Positions 1 through 7,279 of a stretch of 8,251 nucleotides of DNA are shown here, piece after piece. Under the pieces are notes generated by a model. It did no database searches. It was not told the origin of the DNA and saw nothing but the letters and a program-made list of their open reading frames with translations. This stretch comes from Bacillota bacterium (lineage in GTDB: Bacteria; Bacillota; Proteinivoracia; UBA4975): NCBI GenBank assembly GCA_012727415.1, contig JAAYHI010000086.1:1-8251 (forward strand), read 5' to 3'. The position numbers and the translations under genes are program-made. Positions within the stretch are counted from its first letter, which is position 1; each line of letters opens with the position of its first letter.

Positions 1-159
1 GATTACGCCTTTGCTTATAAAGAGATCTTTCCCACCATTGTCCTGCAGCAGGGGAGCAAGGTTGTCCGCATTACGTTTTATCAACTTGGAGATTATTCCC
101 TGTCACTGGATGAATTGGCCGAGGCTTTCGCTGCCAGCCTTAAAGGACAAAGTCAGTAG
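1..159 (+). CDS. C-terminal end of an unrecognised protein (partial, 5' end outside window)
   Basis: An open frame enters from the left edge in frame 1 and ends at the TAG at 157-159, giving 52 residues. The fragment starts DYAFAYKEIFPTIV, has a beta-like stretch (KVVRITFYQLGDYSLS) and ends in an amphipathic helix-like segment, LDELAEAFAASLKG. It contains no cysteines, membrane segment or motif I can assign. It lies on the same strand as the cas genes but is separated from them by a terminator and 292 bases, so it is probably not part of the CRISPR operon. I do not recognise the family. The frame is supported by its clean run to a stop just upstream of a strong terminator and by its plausible amino acid composition. 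Confidence 0.6.
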   Translation, partial: DYAFAYKEIFPTIVLQQGSKVVRITFYQLGDYSLSLDELAEAFAASLKGQSQ

Positions 160-206
160 GGGCAGCCATCTTATGCGAAACTTGTAAAACTTGATAATAA
201 AAAATC

Positions 207-242
207 AAGCTCCCAGGGGAATTTTCCGCCAGGGAGCTTTTT
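207..242 (+). terminator. Rho-independent terminator of the upstream gene
   Basis: AAGCTCCC at 207-214 pairs perfectly with GGGAGCTT at 232-239. After an A-A mismatch, the inner GGGG and CCGCC segments can extend the stem with one bulged G. A run of five T at 238-242 follows. It sits 48 bases after the stop of the upstream gene, where a terminator is expected. An A-run at 199-204 on the left side gives a T-run on the other strand, so it could also act in reverse, although no minus-strand gene is visible here. It insulates the cas operon from upstream transcription. Confidence 0.85.
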
Positions 243-440
243 GAGCCCCGAAAATGTCACGGCTTTATGTTATCTTTTTTTCAGCAGCAGTATGTACTAT
301 CATTTTCCAGCGATTAAAGGAAATCCTGAGCTGTTGTGGAATTTATAAGGAAAAGCAGAAGTAGGGGTAAGCTCGTAGTAAAAAGGGCTTTGCATAACTC
401 TGAAAGGATGCGTGCTGCTTGGTTACTGGCTATTAAAGCA

Positions 441-446
441 GGGAGG
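441..446 (+). promoter_or_regulatory. Ribosome binding site of cas3
   Basis: GGGAGG lies 5 bases upstream of the ATG at 452 and fixes that codon as the cas3 start. It directly abuts the AAGCAG arm (436-441) of a weak possible hairpin with CTGCTT (415-420). Confidence 0.7.
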
Positions 447-451
447 GCGAT

Positions 452-3229
452 ATGAAAGTGAACACTCTTTCCCCAGCGGCGAAAAGTCTTTGGGCCAAGA
501 AAACCAGTGATGGAAATATGCATTGGTTACCCTTATGGGTGCACATGGCGGACTCTGCTGCAGTTGCACAAATGCTGTGGAACCGCTGGCTTCCAGATGG
601 AGTAAAGAGAGCGGTTTGCGCGGCAGGTATGAGTGAAGACCAAGCTGAACAGCTCTTTGTTTTTTTGGCTGCAGCCCATGATATTGGTAAAGCAACTCCA
701 GTTTTTCAGGCGAAACCTTCCCGTCCGCTATGTCCTGCCTTGGACGAACGTATTGCTGAAAGTCTGAACCTGGGTGGCTTGCCCATGAGACATTATTCGG
801 AATTTAAGTGGGCCGGCAAAACCCCTCATGCATTAGCGACACAGGTCTTGCTAGAGCATGCGGGATGCAATAGAAACACTGCAGTCATTTTGGGTACACA
901 CCATGGGAAACCACCTGGTAATGATTTGCTTATGTCAAGGAGTATTGAGTCTTATGGATTTAACTATCACCTGGAGAATGATGGTAAAGAGGCTTGGGCC
1001 GCAATCTGGGAGGAGCTTATAGGCTATGCCTTAAGCCAGGCAGGCTACAAATCGGTGGAAGATATCCCGAATCCTAATATTCCTGCTCAGGTCCTGTTAA
1101 GCGGATTGCTGATAATGACAGACTGGATAGCCAGCAATACTGAATTATTTCCTTATATCAGTCTGGAGGACAGGGCGGAGTCGATTAACGTTTTCGAGCG
1201 TTCCAAGACGGCGTGGAAAAACCTTGGTATACCTGTTCCCTGGGATGCAGGGAATGCGTGGATGAGTGCTGATCTTTATAAAGAACGCTTTAATTTTGAT
1301 GCTCCCCTTAATATCCAATCTGTTGTAGCAGAGGTGACAATGGGTATCCGTTCGCCTGGCATTTTCGTGCTTGAGGCGCCTATGGGTTCAGGGAAAACCG
1401 AAGCCGCTCTGGTTGCAGCGGAAGTATTCGCCAGTATTTCTAAACGATCTGGTGTGTTCTTTGCTCTCCCAACCCAGGCTACTTCAGATGGTATTTTCCC
1501 TCGCATGCTAGAGTGGGTCAAACGGCTTGAGTCTGAAGGGAATCACTCTATTCGACTGGCTCACGGAAACGCACAGTTTAATGAAGAGTATGAAAGTCTG
1601 AGATTTTTCGGAGGAAAGGCCAATATCAGCGATGATGAAATTGATGGGGTTATGGTCCACGGTTGGTTTGAGGGCCGGAAGAAATCTCTGCTAGCGGATT
1701 TCGTCGTAGGGACAATTGACCAGCTTCTGCTTGCAGCTCTTAAACAAAAACACGTGATGTTACGTCATCTTGGGTTGGCTAATAAGGTGGTAATAATTGA
1801 TGAATGTCATGCTTATGACGCGTATATGAGCCGCTATCTGGATATCGCCCTTCGCTGGTTAGGTGTATACAAGGTTCCGGTCATTGTCCTATCGGCAACG
1901 CTTCCTGCACAAAAGCGCATGGCTTTAGTTAATGCATACCTGAACACGCATTTATCCTCCAAGCCTAAGGCAGATCCCCTGGGAAGGGGACCTGCACCGG
2001 TAAAAGAAGAGCCCACGTGGGCTGCCGAACGCAGTTACCCTCTGATTACCTATACTGACGGCGAAGATATTCGGCAAAGCACGGTATCTATTGACAAAGA
2101 GAAATCACGCAAGGTCTTGCTGTTACCCCTCACTGAAGAGGAGGTTGTCAATAAACTGGAGGATTTGCTCTCTGATGGTGGCTGTGCCGGCGTGATAGTC
2201 AATACAGTGCAGCGTTCCCAAACTATAGCCCGGGAGTTGCGAAACTATTTTGGCCACGAAACTGTCAGGCTGTTGCATTCCCGGTTTCTTGCACCTGACC
2301 GTATTGAAAAAGAACGGGAGTTACTGAAGGAACTCGGTAAAAGAGGTCCAGATAACCGCCGGCCATATAAGCGGGTCATTATCGGCACTCAAGTCCTGGA
2401 GCAATCATTGGACATAGATTTTGACGTAATGATAACTGATTTATGTCCCATGGACCTGTTGTTGCAGCGCATCGGGCGCTTGCACAGGCATGCAAGACCC
2501 AGACCAGATAAACTGCAGGCAGCAATCTGTTTTGTTATGGGATTAAATTGTGAAGAGTTTGAGCCGGGTGCAAAGAGTATCTATGGGGAGTATTTGCTCA
2601 TGCGCACTAAAGAGTTTCTGCCGGAGCAACTAACCTTGCCAGAGGACATACCGAATTTAGTCCAAGACGTTTACGATGAAAATGTTCCAATTGCCTCACC
2701 TCCTCCAGGGTACCGGGAAGCAAAGAAAAAATGGGACAGACTCATTCAAAATAAAGAGAGGCGCGCCGAGGCCTTTCGAATTGATCCTCCCTGGACAGAT
2801 TCTAACTTGACCATTTCTGGCTGGCTGGATAAAGATGTCTCCGACCACAAAGGTAAAGCTGCTGTTCGTGACTCTGATGAGTCCCTCGAAGTCCTGTTAA
2901 TTCAAGAGAGCAAAGGCAGATTGTATATGTTAGGAATGGAGGACGGTCCTGAACTTCCAACTAACGTAGTGCCTGACGATGTGGTTGCCAAGACCTTAGC
3001 CAGGCAAAGGATTCGACTTCCAAATGTTCTTGGGGGGCACTGGATAATTGACCAGACTATTGCAGAACTGGAACAGCTCAATGTTGGACTTCTGGTATGG
3101 CAGGAATCTCCATGGTTAAAGGGCGAGTTGTTTTTGATCTTGGATGAAAACTCATCGGCACATCTATGCGGGTACAAACTGACTTATGACAAAAATGATG
3201 GGTTGCTATATGAAAAGGAGGATGAATGA
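452..3229 (+). CDS. cas3: CRISPR-associated nuclease/helicase Cas3, type I-E
   Basis: Cas3 is the effector that Cascade recruits to an R-loop. It nicks the displaced strand, then unwinds and degrades target DNA processively with ATP. The 925-residue protein has the standard single-chain layout. The N-terminal HD nuclease domain (about 1-240) shows likely metal ligands H31, H76-D77 (HDIGK), H114 and/or H126, H150-H151 (THHGK) and D224 (TDW). The superfamily 2 helicase follows: Walker A at 310-316 (PMGSGKT), the DECH box at 450-453, SAT at 481-483, motif V around 644-664 (GTQVLEQSLDIDFD) and the arginine-finger motif VI at 672-679 (QRIGRLHR). A linker and C-terminal domain fill about 780-925. 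Length is typical for type I-E Cas3. It is the first gene of the operon, and its stop is 1 base before cas8e. The start is supported by GGGAGG 5 bases upstream. No frameshift or missing motif was seen. Confidence 0.97.
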   Translation: MKVNTLSPAAKSLWAKKTSDGNMHWLPLWVHMADSAAVAQMLWNRWLPDGVKRAVCAAGMSEDQAEQLFVFLAAAHDIGKATPVFQAKPSRPLCPALDERIAESLNLGGLPMRHYSEFKWAGKTPHALATQVLLEHAGCNRNTAVILGTHHGKPPGNDLLMSRSIESYGFNYHLENDGKEAWAAIWEELIGYALSQAGYKSVEDIPNPNIPAQVLLSGLLIMTDWIASNTELFPYISLEDRAESINVFERSKTAWKNLGIPVPWDAGNAWMSADLYKERFNFDAPLNIQSVVAEVTMGIRSPGIFVLEAPMGSGKTEAALVAAEVFASISKRSGVFFALPTQATSDGIFPRMLEWVKRLESEGNHSIRLAHGNAQFNEEYESLRFFGGKANISDDEIDGVMVHGWFEGRKKSLLADFVVGTIDQLLLAALKQKHVMLRHLGLANKVVIIDECHAYDAYMSRYLDIALRWLGVYKVPVIVLSATLPAQKRMALVNAYLNTHLSSKPKADPLGRGPAPVKEEPTWAAERSYPLITYTDGEDIRQSTVSIDKEKSRKVLLLPLTEEEVVNKLEDLLSDGGCAGVIVNTVQRSQTIARELRNYFGHETVRLLHSRFLAPDRIEKERELLKELGKRGPDNRRPYKRVIIGTQVLEQSLDIDFDVMITDLCPMDLLLQRIGRLHRHARPRPDKLQAAICFVMGLNCEEFEPGAKSIYGEYLLMRTKEFLPEQLTLPEDIPNLVQDVYDENVPIASPPPGYREAKKKWDRLIQNKERRAEAFRIDPPWTDSNLTISGWLDKDVSDHKGKAAVRDSDESLEVLLIQESKGRLYMLGMEDGPELPTNVVPDDVVAKTLARQRIRLPNVLGGHWIIDQTIAELEQLNVGLLVWQESPWLKGELFLILDENSSAHLCGYKLTYDKNDGLLYEKEDE
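3216..3221 (+). promoter_or_regulatory. Ribosome binding site of cas8e, inside the end of cas3
   Basis: AGGAGG lies 9 bases upstream of the ATG at 3231, within the last codons of cas3. It decides between two in-frame ATGs: the one at 3222 directly abuts the site with no spacer, so 3231 is the likely start. A longer in-frame extension back to 3186 has no matching site. Confidence 0.75.
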
Positions 3230-3230
3230 G

Positions 3231-4832
3231 ATGCCTGATAGCATTAAGTTTAACTTGTTGCATGAGGAATGGATTCTTGTGCGGAAACCGAACGGTCAGA
3301 TGAAGGAAGTCTCTATTTTGGACTTGTTCCGGGGGGCACCAACCTATCAAAGTCTGGCTGGTGAGCTGCCTACTCAAGATGTGGCAATTCTGCGGGTGCT
3401 CCTGGCGATTTTGCATGCAGTGTTTGCCAGGTACAACATTGAAGGAAACTACAGTCCAATATCTTCTCCCGGTGATGCTCTGCAACGCTGGAAGTCTATC
3501 TGGGACATGGGGGAGTTCCCCATGGGGATTATTGAGGACTACCTCATGCACTTTGAAGAGCGTTTCTGGCTTTTTCACCCGGAGTACCCGTTTTATCAGG
3601 TACCTGAGATGGAGAAAGCAACTTGGTATACTGCTGCAAAATTAAACGGGGAGCTATCTGAGAGCGGTAATAAGATCAGACTTTTCCCCCAACGTTCTGG
3701 AGGGGGGAAAAATACACTGAGTTATCCTGAGGCGGCGCGCTGGCTAATTTATGTTAATTCCTTTGATGATACTTCTGCAAAGCCAAAGCAAAAAGGCTTA
3801 CCCAGTCCGGGGGCCGGTTGGCTGGGGAAATTGGGTTTGATTTATGCTTATGGAAATAACGTATTTGAAACCCTGCTGCTGAACTTTGTACTTCTAAAGG
3901 ATGGTGGGAATGAGCTGTGGGGTGAGGAAGAACCAATTTGGGAAAAAGAATCGGTTAAGACTGACGAAAGGACTGAAATAACAATCCCTGATAATCCTTC
4001 TGCTCTTTTGACCCTGCAATCTCGCAGGCTACATCTTGTTCGGGAAGGGGGAAAAGTGGTTGGGTATATGTTGCTTGGTGGAGACTTCTTTCATAAGGAA
4101 AATGCTTTCGCTGAACAGATGACTTTATGGAGAGTCCATGAACAAAAAAAATCTGGTGTCCGGGAGTATCACCCAAAAAGGCACGATCCGTCCAGGCAAT
4201 TATGGCGTGATTTCTCCGCCATAATTGGACAAGATCAAAGCAAACATTGTCCCGGAGTTGTGGCGTGGCTAGCTAGGCTAAAAGCAGAGGATATTATCCC
4301 TCGTTCTCACTTTCGCTTTCAGACTGCAGCGGTAAAATATGGTGATAAAGATTTCTTTGTCGATGATGTATTTGCCGACTCCCTTTCCTTTAACGCTGTC
4401 TTGTTGACTGCCTTGGGAGAAGCTTGGGTAAACCGAATCATCACCATAATTAGTCAAACCGAGGAGATGGTGAGGCAAGTAGGGTATTTAGCTCAGAACC
4501 TCGCTAAGGCGTCCGGCGATTCTGATGGAAGTAGCCGCAGACAAGAAGCACAGGAGCAGGCCTACTTTCTTCTGGATATGCCCTTTCGCCGTTGGTTGGA
4601 AGGAATAGACCCCGAGCGGGACAGTATAGATGAAAAGAGTCAGCGGTGGTGGGAAGAAGCAAAAAAAATACTTCTCGACTTGGGAAAGGATCTGGTATCT
4701 CAGTCTAGTCCCCAAGCTATCGTCGGGCGTTATGTACAGGAAAAACAACGCGGGAAGGATGTGGAGCGGCGATATACAGCTCCTGAAGCATATAACAGAT
4801 TTGTTTACATGATTTCTAAGCCACTCAATTGA
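3231..4832 (+). CDS. cas8e: Cascade large subunit Cas8e (CasA/Cse1)
   Basis: Cas8e is the large subunit of Cascade. It recognises the PAM in double-stranded DNA, helps open the R-loop and docks Cas3. The 533-residue protein begins with the family signature FNLLHEEWILVR (7-18, compare FNLL-EPWI in relatives). It has an EAARWLIY segment (167-174), a glycine loop PGAGWLGK (193-200) followed by LGLIYAYGNNVFETLLLN (201-218), and a C-terminal helical bundle from about 380 onward. By family alignment from memory, the glycine loop corresponds to the PAM-sensing loop of E. coli CasA; this is inference. Only one cysteine (C340) is visible, so the cysteine-bound zinc reported in some Cse1 proteins cannot form. 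The gene follows cas3 by one base and is followed by cse2 after 13 bases. The start is chosen by AGGAGG spacing. Length is slightly above E. coli CasA (about 500). Confidence 0.95.
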   Translation: MPDSIKFNLLHEEWILVRKPNGQMKEVSILDLFRGAPTYQSLAGELPTQDVAILRVLLAILHAVFARYNIEGNYSPISSPGDALQRWKSIWDMGEFPMGIIEDYLMHFEERFWLFHPEYPFYQVPEMEKATWYTAAKLNGELSESGNKIRLFPQRSGGGKNTLSYPEAARWLIYVNSFDDTSAKPKQKGLPSPGAGWLGKLGLIYAYGNNVFETLLLNFVLLKDGGNELWGEEEPIWEKESVKTDERTEITIPDNPSALLTLQSRRLHLVREGGKVVGYMLLGGDFFHKENAFAEQMTLWRVHEQKKSGVREYHPKRHDPSRQLWRDFSAIIGQDQSKHCPGVVAWLARLKAEDIIPRSHFRFQTAAVKYGDKDFFVDDVFADSLSFNAVLLTALGEAWVNRIITIISQTEEMVRQVGYLAQNLAKASGDSDGSSRRQEAQEQAYFLLDMPFRRWLEGIDPERDSIDEKSQRWWEEAKKILLDLGKDLVSQSSPQAIVGRYVQEKQRGKDVERRYTAPEAYNRFVYMISKPLN

Positions 4833-4845
4833 AAGGAGGATAAGG

Positions 4846-5472
4846 ATGGCTAGTGAGGCAAAGCAGGTAAAAGCATTTGTCAGTCACAAAATCAGTTGGC
4901 TGGCAGGGAATCGCAACGAGTCTTATGCAAGGGCAACGCTGGCAAAACTCCGTCGGGGAATAGGCAAGCCACCAGGTAGCATGCCAGAGCTTTGGGAAGT
5001 GACCCTGAAAGACTTGCCCCGAGAGTTAATGGGAAAGGGTTCGGACCCGTCGAATAGCGAATGGGCGGTGCATACAGTGTTAACGCTCTGGGCATTACAC
5101 CAGCAAGGAAATGATCTGAGCACACAATGCATGAGCCGGGAAGGGGAATACTTAGGGTTAGCCCTTCGAAAGCTGGTTGCTGATGATGACGAGGAAAAGC
5201 GGATTAAGCGGCGGTTCGATGCGGTATCCACAGCAAACAGCATGGAGGAAATTGCCCATCACCTTCGGGGACTGATTCAGCTCCTGAAAGCAAAATCTAT
5301 CCCCCTGGACTATCCGGCGTTAGCTGAGGACCTTTTTTGGTTGCAGTTCCCTGATGCGAGAGATTCTGTACGCCTTCGCTGGGGACGAGATTTTTACCGC
5401 TACAAGAAAGCGGCAGAAACCGGTGACGAAACCGAAAAAAATTCAAAGGGAGAGAAGAACAATGACAAATAG
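4846..5472 (+). CDS. cse2: Cascade small subunit Cse2 (CasB/Cas11)
   Basis: Cse2 forms a dimer along the belly of Cascade, stabilising the crRNA and the displaced or target strand without base specificity. The 208-residue helical protein carries the family's basic segment YARATLAKLRRGIGK (27-41) followed by PGSMPELW (43-50), and the C-terminal signature LDYPALAEDLFWLQ (154-167) with VRLRWGRDFYR (175-185). The basic residues K34, R36, R37, R177 and R179 are candidates for nucleic acid contact. AGGAGG at 4834-4839 is 6 bases before the ATG. The last 20 residues (about 189-208) are a hydrophilic, charged tail that is probably disordered. Its coding DNA contains the cas7e ribosome binding site, and the gene overlaps cas7e by 11 bases. 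Length is somewhat above the usual 160-200. Confidence 0.94.
   Translation: MASEAKQVKAFVSHKISWLAGNRNESYARATLAKLRRGIGKPPGSMPELWEVTLKDLPRELMGKGSDPSNSEWAVHTVLTLWALHQQGNDLSTQCMSREGEYLGLALRKLVADDDEEKRIKRRFDAVSTANSMEEIAHHLRGLIQLLKAKSIPLDYPALAEDLFWLQFPDARDSVRLRWGRDFYRYKKAAETGDETEKNSKGEKNNDK
5448..5453 (+). promoter_or_regulatory. Ribosome binding site of cas7e, inside cse2
   Basis: GGGAGA lies 8 bases before the ATG at 5462, inside the last codons of cse2. It decides the cas7e start. The same frame stays open upstream to 5354, but that extension lies wholly within cse2 and lacks family similarity. Confidence 0.65.
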
Positions 5473-6571
5473 TCTGAACGGTAAAAGGTTGTATGTTGAT
5501 GTCCATATCTTACAGACAGTACCTCCGAGCTGCGTAAACCGTGATGATACTGGCAGCCCAAAAACTGCAGTATATGGTGGTGCAACCAGAGCGCGAGTGT
5601 CATCACAATGCTGGAAGAAAGCAATGCGCGATATGTTTAAGGAAATCTTCCCCCCTGAGGACTTAGGCATCCGCACAAAGCGAATCGTAGGCATGGTGGC
5701 CGAGGAGATTAGGAAACTGGGTGGTGGCGATGACAGTGAAGCTATGGCAGAAAAGATTCTCAAGACTGCCGGTTTAACAATTAAGTCAATTGAGAAAGGT
5801 ACAGCTGCGCTTTTCTTCATGAGCTATGCCCAAGCTGCAGCATTAGCTGAACTCGCCTTAACAGACCCAGATACTATTTCAGAAAAGCCCTCGAAAGAGG
5901 CTCAGAAAAAAGCACAGGAAGCACTTCAGCAATCCCCAGGGATAGATATTGCTCTCTTTGGGCGCATGGTTGCCGATGCACCAAATTTAAACACCGATGC
6001 ATGTGCGCAGGTGGCCCACAGTATCTCGACCCATAAGGTCAGCAATGAATACGATTATTTCACTGCTGTAGATGATTTGGCTCCTGAGGACAGTGTAGGG
6101 GCAGGACATATTGGAACTGTGGAGTACAATTCTTCTACTTTGTATCGCTATGCCACGGTTGCAGTGCATGATCTTTACATGCATCTGGGAGAAGATACTG
6201 TAAAAGCGGTAAGTGGATTTGTTCGTGCTTTTGTATGTTCAATGCCAACAGGCAAACAAAATACCTTTGCCAATCGTACATTACCTGATGCTGTTATGGT
6301 TACATTGAGAGACGACCAACCAATCAATCTTGTTGGGGCCTTTGAACGCCCAGTTCAAGCTGGCAGAAACAATGACCAAGGCTATATCAGTGCCTCGGCC
6401 AAGGCATTTATCGAGCATGCCAAGAGATCTTATGAGGATTGGCTTGGTCAGCCGATATGCTCATTAGTCACTGGTGAGTTGCTGTCTGAGCTGGCGGAGC
6501 CGATGTCATTTAAGGATTTGTTATCATCGTTGGAAGAGGAAACTAAGCAACGCTTAGGGGATGTAAAATGA
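5462..6571 (+). CDS. cas7: Cascade backbone subunit Cas7e (CasC/Cse4)
   Basis: Cas7e forms the six-copy helical backbone of Cascade, holding the crRNA spacer and kinking it at regular intervals. The 369-residue protein shows the family signatures in order: VDVHILQTVPPSCVNRDDTGSPK region (12-34), ATRARVSSQCWKKAMR (41-56), DIALFGRMVAD (162-172), an AQVAHSISTH segment (182-191), and MPTGKQNTFANRTLPDAV (261-278). It has the RRM-like fold typical of Cas7. The ATG at 5462 matches the normal N-terminus of the family and has GGGAGA upstream. The start overlaps the cse2 end by 11 bases, and the stop overlaps the cas5e start as ATGA, so translation is likely coupled on both sides. No lesion was seen. 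Confidence 0.96.
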   Translation: MTNSLNGKRLYVDVHILQTVPPSCVNRDDTGSPKTAVYGGATRARVSSQCWKKAMRDMFKEIFPPEDLGIRTKRIVGMVAEEIRKLGGGDDSEAMAEKILKTAGLTIKSIEKGTAALFFMSYAQAAALAELALTDPDTISEKPSKEAQKKAQEALQQSPGIDIALFGRMVADAPNLNTDACAQVAHSISTHKVSNEYDYFTAVDDLAPEDSVGAGHIGTVEYNSSTLYRYATVAVHDLYMHLGEDTVKAVSGFVRAFVCSMPTGKQNTFANRTLPDAVMVTLRDDQPINLVGAFERPVQAGRNNDQGYISASAKAFIEHAKRSYEDWLGQPICSLVTGELLSELAEPMSFKDLLSSLEEETKQRLGDVK

Positions 6572-7278
6572 GCACTTTATTGCTGCGTTTGGCAGCACCC
6601 ATGCAAGCATGGGGAATAGACGCTAAATTTGACCGGCGTGGGACAGAACGCGTTCCATCAAAAAGTGCTGTAATTGGTTTAATTGCCGCGGCACTGGGAA
6701 GAAGGCGAAATGAGGGTTTAGAAGATTTACAGGCTTTGCGATTCGGTGTGCGCGTAGATCGGGAAGGTACATTGCTCCGGGATTACCATACCGCAAAAAG
6801 TGCGAACTCTGCATATGTTACACAGCGGTACTATCTTGCTGATGCAGTTTTCTTAGTGGGCCTGGAGGGGGAAGAGGGCTTATTAGCTAAAATCGAGCAC
6901 GCGCTGCGCTTCCCCTATTTTCCCTTATTTCTAGGGAGGCGTTCTTGCCCTCCGGAGGGAAAACTCCTATTAGGTATTCGAAAAGGGCTGACTCTCTTAG
7001 AGGCGTTACGCAATGAACCTTGGCTGGTGAGTGAATGGGCTCAAAGAAGGGAAAACGCGGAAGTGCATTTGCGCATAGTAACAGATGCAGATGACAGCCA
7101 CACAAATGTATACTTTCAACGCGATGTCCCCCTTTCCTTTGACCAAGCCCACCGAAGATTTGGCTACCGCCGGGTTTGTGAGGCCCCAACTCTCGTCGTT
7201 CACAATTCGTTTAGTCGAAATAGCACAGAAGAAATACCAACTCAACACGATCCTATGCTGGAACTGGGGGAAGAGTAG
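6568..7278 (+). CDS. cas5: Cascade subunit Cas5e (CasD)
   Basis: Cas5e caps the 5' handle of the crRNA and joins Cas8e to the Cas7 backbone. The 236-residue protein begins LLLRLAAPMQAWG (4-16), then FDRRGTERVPSKSAVIGLIAAALG (21-44), the family's glycine-rich nucleic acid binding start. It continues with RDYHT (71-75), a YVTQRYYLADAVFLV segment (83-97) and FLGRRSCPP (121-129), which are all typical of CasD. Length is normal (E. coli CasD is about 224). It starts inside the cas7e stop (ATGA, 6568-6571), so reinitiation is likely, and GGGG at 6557-6560 is only a weak ribosome site. One base separates its TAG from the cas6e ATG. Confidence 0.95.
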   Translation: MSTLLLRLAAPMQAWGIDAKFDRRGTERVPSKSAVIGLIAAALGRRRNEGLEDLQALRFGVRVDREGTLLRDYHTAKSANSAYVTQRYYLADAVFLVGLEGEEGLLAKIEHALRFPYFPLFLGRRSCPPEGKLLLGIRKGLTLLEALRNEPWLVSEWAQRRENAEVHLRIVTDADDSHTNVYFQRDVPLSFDQAHRRFGYRRVCEAPTLVVHNSFSRNSTEEIPTQHDPMLELGEE

Positions 7279-7279
7279 C

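Larger units (their letters stand above)
160..451. other. Intergenic leader upstream of cas3
   Basis: This stretch has no convincing gene. It holds the terminator at 207-242, then about 200 bases that should contain the cas operon promoter. I could not find a -35/-10 pair close to consensus. Isolated -10-like hexamers are TACTAT at 295-300, TTATAA at 343-348 and TATTAA at 431-436, and none has a good TTGACA partner 16-18 bases upstream. Short repeats are present: AAACTTG at 178-184 and 187-193, and AAAGCAG at 352-358 and 435-441. An inverted copy, CTGCTT, lies at 415-420. No CRISPR-repeat-like sequence was seen. Confidence 0.6.

Noticed and set aside
207..242. Hairpin considered as a degenerate CRISPR repeat or CreA-like RNA in the cas leader
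   Set aside because: The perfect stem followed by a T-run just after a stop codon fits a terminator. No ATGAACC-like repeat end is present, and the array repeat is not available for comparison.
243..451. Consensus sigma-70 promoter for the cas operon
   Set aside because: Several -10-like hexamers exist but none has a good -35 at proper spacing, so no promoter is called.
3186..3230. Longer cas8e start inside cas3
   Set aside because: The ATG at 3186 has no ribosome site, and the ATG at 3222 directly abuts AGGAGG. The ATG at 3231 is well spaced.
3078..3578. Long minus-strand frame opposite cas3/cas8e
   Set aside because: It is antisense to two well-supported genes across their junction, and its translation has no recognisable motif.
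4630..4812. Small plus-strand frame inside cas8e
   Set aside because: It is an out-of-frame shadow of cas8e with low-complexity composition and no independent evidence. Type I-E encodes its small subunit as separate cse2, so an internal product is not expected.
5354..5461. In-frame 36-codon extension upstream of cas7e
   Set aside because: It lies entirely within cse2. The family N-terminus begins at 5462, which has its own ribosome binding site.
7085..7279. In-frame 65-codon extension upstream of cas6e
   Set aside because: It overlaps the C-terminal part of cas5e in another frame, and Cas6e proteins start at the MYLSR-like position (7280) with normal length.
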